Positions 62,995 to 64,000 of a DNA stretch of 64,000 nucleotides are shown here, one piece after another. Below the pieces are notes generated by a model that worked only from the letters and a program-made list of their open reading frames with translations, made no database searches and had not been told where the DNA came from. The DNA lies in the NCBI RefSeq assembly GCF_900148505.1, contig NZ_FRXO01000003.1:124001-188000 (forward strand). Reading direction: 5' to 3'. The translations under genes were made by a program, and so were the position numbers. Numbering within the stretch: position 1 is the stretch's first letter; each line of letters starts with the position of its first letter. The stretch comes from Pseudoxanthobacter soli DSM 19599. Lineage in GTDB: Bacteria > Pseudomonadota > Alphaproteobacteria > Rhizobiales > Segnochrobactraceae.

Positions 62995-63892
62995 TGCCGT
63001 CGTCATCGGCGGCAGCTTCGCCGGGCTTTCCGCCGCCATCCAGATCGCCCGCGCGCGGCGCACGGTATGCGTCGTCGACGCCGGGCGGCCGCGCAACCGC
63101 TTCGCCGAGGCCTCTCACGGCTTTTTCGGCCAGGACGGCAGCGCGCCGCAGGCGATGATCGCCGCCGCGCGGGAACAGGTCGCGCGCTATCCGACGGCGC
63201 GCACCATCGCCGGCGAGGCGAGCGCCGCGCGGACGGTGGGCGACGGCTTCGAGGTGAGGCTGCAGGACGGGGAGAGGCTGATGGCGGCCCGGCTGGTGCT
63301 GGCGTTCGGCATATCCGACATCCTGCCGCCGCTGCCGGGCCTCGCCGAGCGCTGGGGCCGCAGCGTGCTGCACTGCCCATATTGCCACGGCTTCGAATAT
63401 GCCGGCGGGCGGCTCGGGGTGCTGCAATCGACGCCGATGTCGGCGCACCAGGCGATGCTGATCGCCGACTGGGGACCGACCACGCTCTACCTGAACGGCG
63501 GCGACGCGCCGGACGGCGACACCCTGGCCAAGCTCGCCCGGCGGGGCGTGGCGATCGAGCCGGCGCGGGTGAGCGCGCTCCACGGCGAGAACGGCGGGCT
63601 TTCCGCCCTCCGCCTCGAAGACGGCCGCGAGGCGGCGATCGACGCGCTTTATGTCGCGCCGAAATCACGGCTGAACAGCCCGATCGCAGAGGACCTCGGC
63701 TGCGCGGTGGACGAGGGGCCGCTCGGCCCGGTCATCCGCACCGACGAGCGCAAGCGAACGACGGTGCCGGGAATCTATGCCGCCGGCGACATCGCCCGCG
63801 CCCCGCACAACGCGAGCTGGGCGGCGGCGGACGGCGTGACCGCCGGGGTGTTCCTGCACCAGTCGCTGGTGTTCGAGCCGCTCGCCGCCTGA
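62894..63892 (+). CDS. thioredoxin-reductase-like NAD(P)/FAD-dependent oxidoreductase
   Basis: A 332-residue flavoprotein: VVIGGSFAGLSAAIQIARAR (~36), redox pair C161-P-Y-C164 in LHCPYCHGFEYAGG (canonical TrxR has C-A-T-C), and GIYAAGDIARAPHNASWAAA (~293). It lacks an obvious second Rossmann GxGxxA. Relatives are ferredoxin/thioredoxin reductase-like or disulfide oxidoreductases. ATG 62894 follows GGAG by seven bases and overlaps the Rrf2 gene by 101 bp, implying joint control. The N-terminal 30 residues (Thr/Val-rich) are low complexity and look derived from the shared repeat. Confidence 0.9.
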   Translation: MKQATKPAKDTVMDTVMNTNTVIGTDTKPATVLDAVVIGGSFAGLSAAIQIARARRTVCVVDAGRPRNRFAEASHGFFGQDGSAPQAMIAAAREQVARYPTARTIAGEASAARTVGDGFEVRLQDGERLMAARLVLAFGISDILPPLPGLAERWGRSVLHCPYCHGFEYAGGRLGVLQSTPMSAHQAMLIADWGPTTLYLNGGDAPDGDTLAKLARRGVAIEPARVSALHGENGGLSALRLEDGREAAIDALYVAPKSRLNSPIAEDLGCAVDEGPLGPVIRTDERKRTTVPGIYAAGDIARAPHNASWAAADGVTAGVFLHQSLVFEPLAA

Positions 63893-63916
63893 GCGGGGCG
63901 GCCCGACCGAAAACGC

Positions 63917-63946
63917 CACGGCCCGCCGGGAGGCCGGCGGGCCGTG
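63917..63946 (+). terminator. terminator-like hairpin after the flavoprotein gene
   Basis: CACGGCCCGCCGG (63917-63929), loop GAGG, CCGGCGGGCCGTG (63934-63946), perfect 13-bp stem, 24 bp past the stop. Only TT follows, so it may need help to terminate. Confidence 0.65.
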
Positions 63947-64000
63947 TTCGTCTCGGACGCGGGGCGAGCCGGACCGGGGAGACCGGCGCGGCACGTTATA

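Overview
The window is about 64 kb of GC-rich chromosome (roughly 70% G+C by eye) from an alphaproteobacterium, most likely order Hyphomicrobiales (Rhizobiales). The reasons are the TIM44-like protein, the NDUFA9-type epimerase, a Mic60-like membrane protein inside a heme-gene block, the DUF3445, TIGR01459 and GATR-type regulator families, and a recurrent ~114-bp double-hairpin intergenic repeat of a kind seen in that order. There is no rRNA, phage, insertion sequence or CRISPR array. Three tRNA genes (Thr-CGT, Leu-CAG, Gly-GCC) are present. The left edge cuts into a DUF3445 gene.

Layout. 1-3.9 kb: partial DUF3445 protein, bile-acid:Na+-type symporter, HPP-family membrane protein, small proline-rich protein. 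4.0-8.5 kb (minus strand): tRNA-Thr, hemY, a Mic60/mitofilin-like gene and hemD. 8.5-12.6 kb: two tandem 114-bp repeats, bacterioferritin, a small lipoprotein, a thin [2Fe-2S] protein, a Tim44-like protein and a HAD hydrolase. 12.8-17.8 kb (minus): phosphohexomutase downstream of a three-gene set, upp - DUF1688 (URC4) - GTP-cyclohydrolase-II-like (URC1), which matches the URC route of uracil breakdown. 18-27.5 kb: patatin phospholipase, tadA, a pseudouridine synthase with a very long Arg/Glu/Gly tail, rsmD, mutL, a HAD hydrolase and ribF.

27.5-42.9 kb is the centrepiece: a complete glycine-betaine-to-glycine catabolic block. GbcAB (betaine to dimethylglycine), DgcAB with its own EtfAB (dimethylglycine to sarcosine) and heterotetrameric sarcosine oxidase SoxBDAG (sarcosine to glycine) all lie on the minus strand. 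A divergent GATR/AraC regulator of the GbdR type sits at the end. Genes overlap by 1-8 bp at most junctions, so they are translationally coupled. The etfA gene carries, in frame, a fragment of the chromosomal palindromic repeat.

42.9-64 kb: a lower-GC, frameshifted trypsin-like protease gene (probably acquired); tRNA-Leu; NDUFA9-like, DUF2092 and small secreted proteins; sugar MFS transporter; tex; TRIC-type channel; transglutaminase-like, DJ-1-like, MarC, quinol-monooxygenase-like and LysE genes; an Lrp regulator; a beta-lactamase-fold hydrolase; tRNA-Gly; an SDR; and an Rrf2 regulator overlapping a thioredoxin-reductase-like flavoprotein by 101 bp. Start codons were chosen from Shine-Dalgarno spacing and family length. 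No database search was possible.
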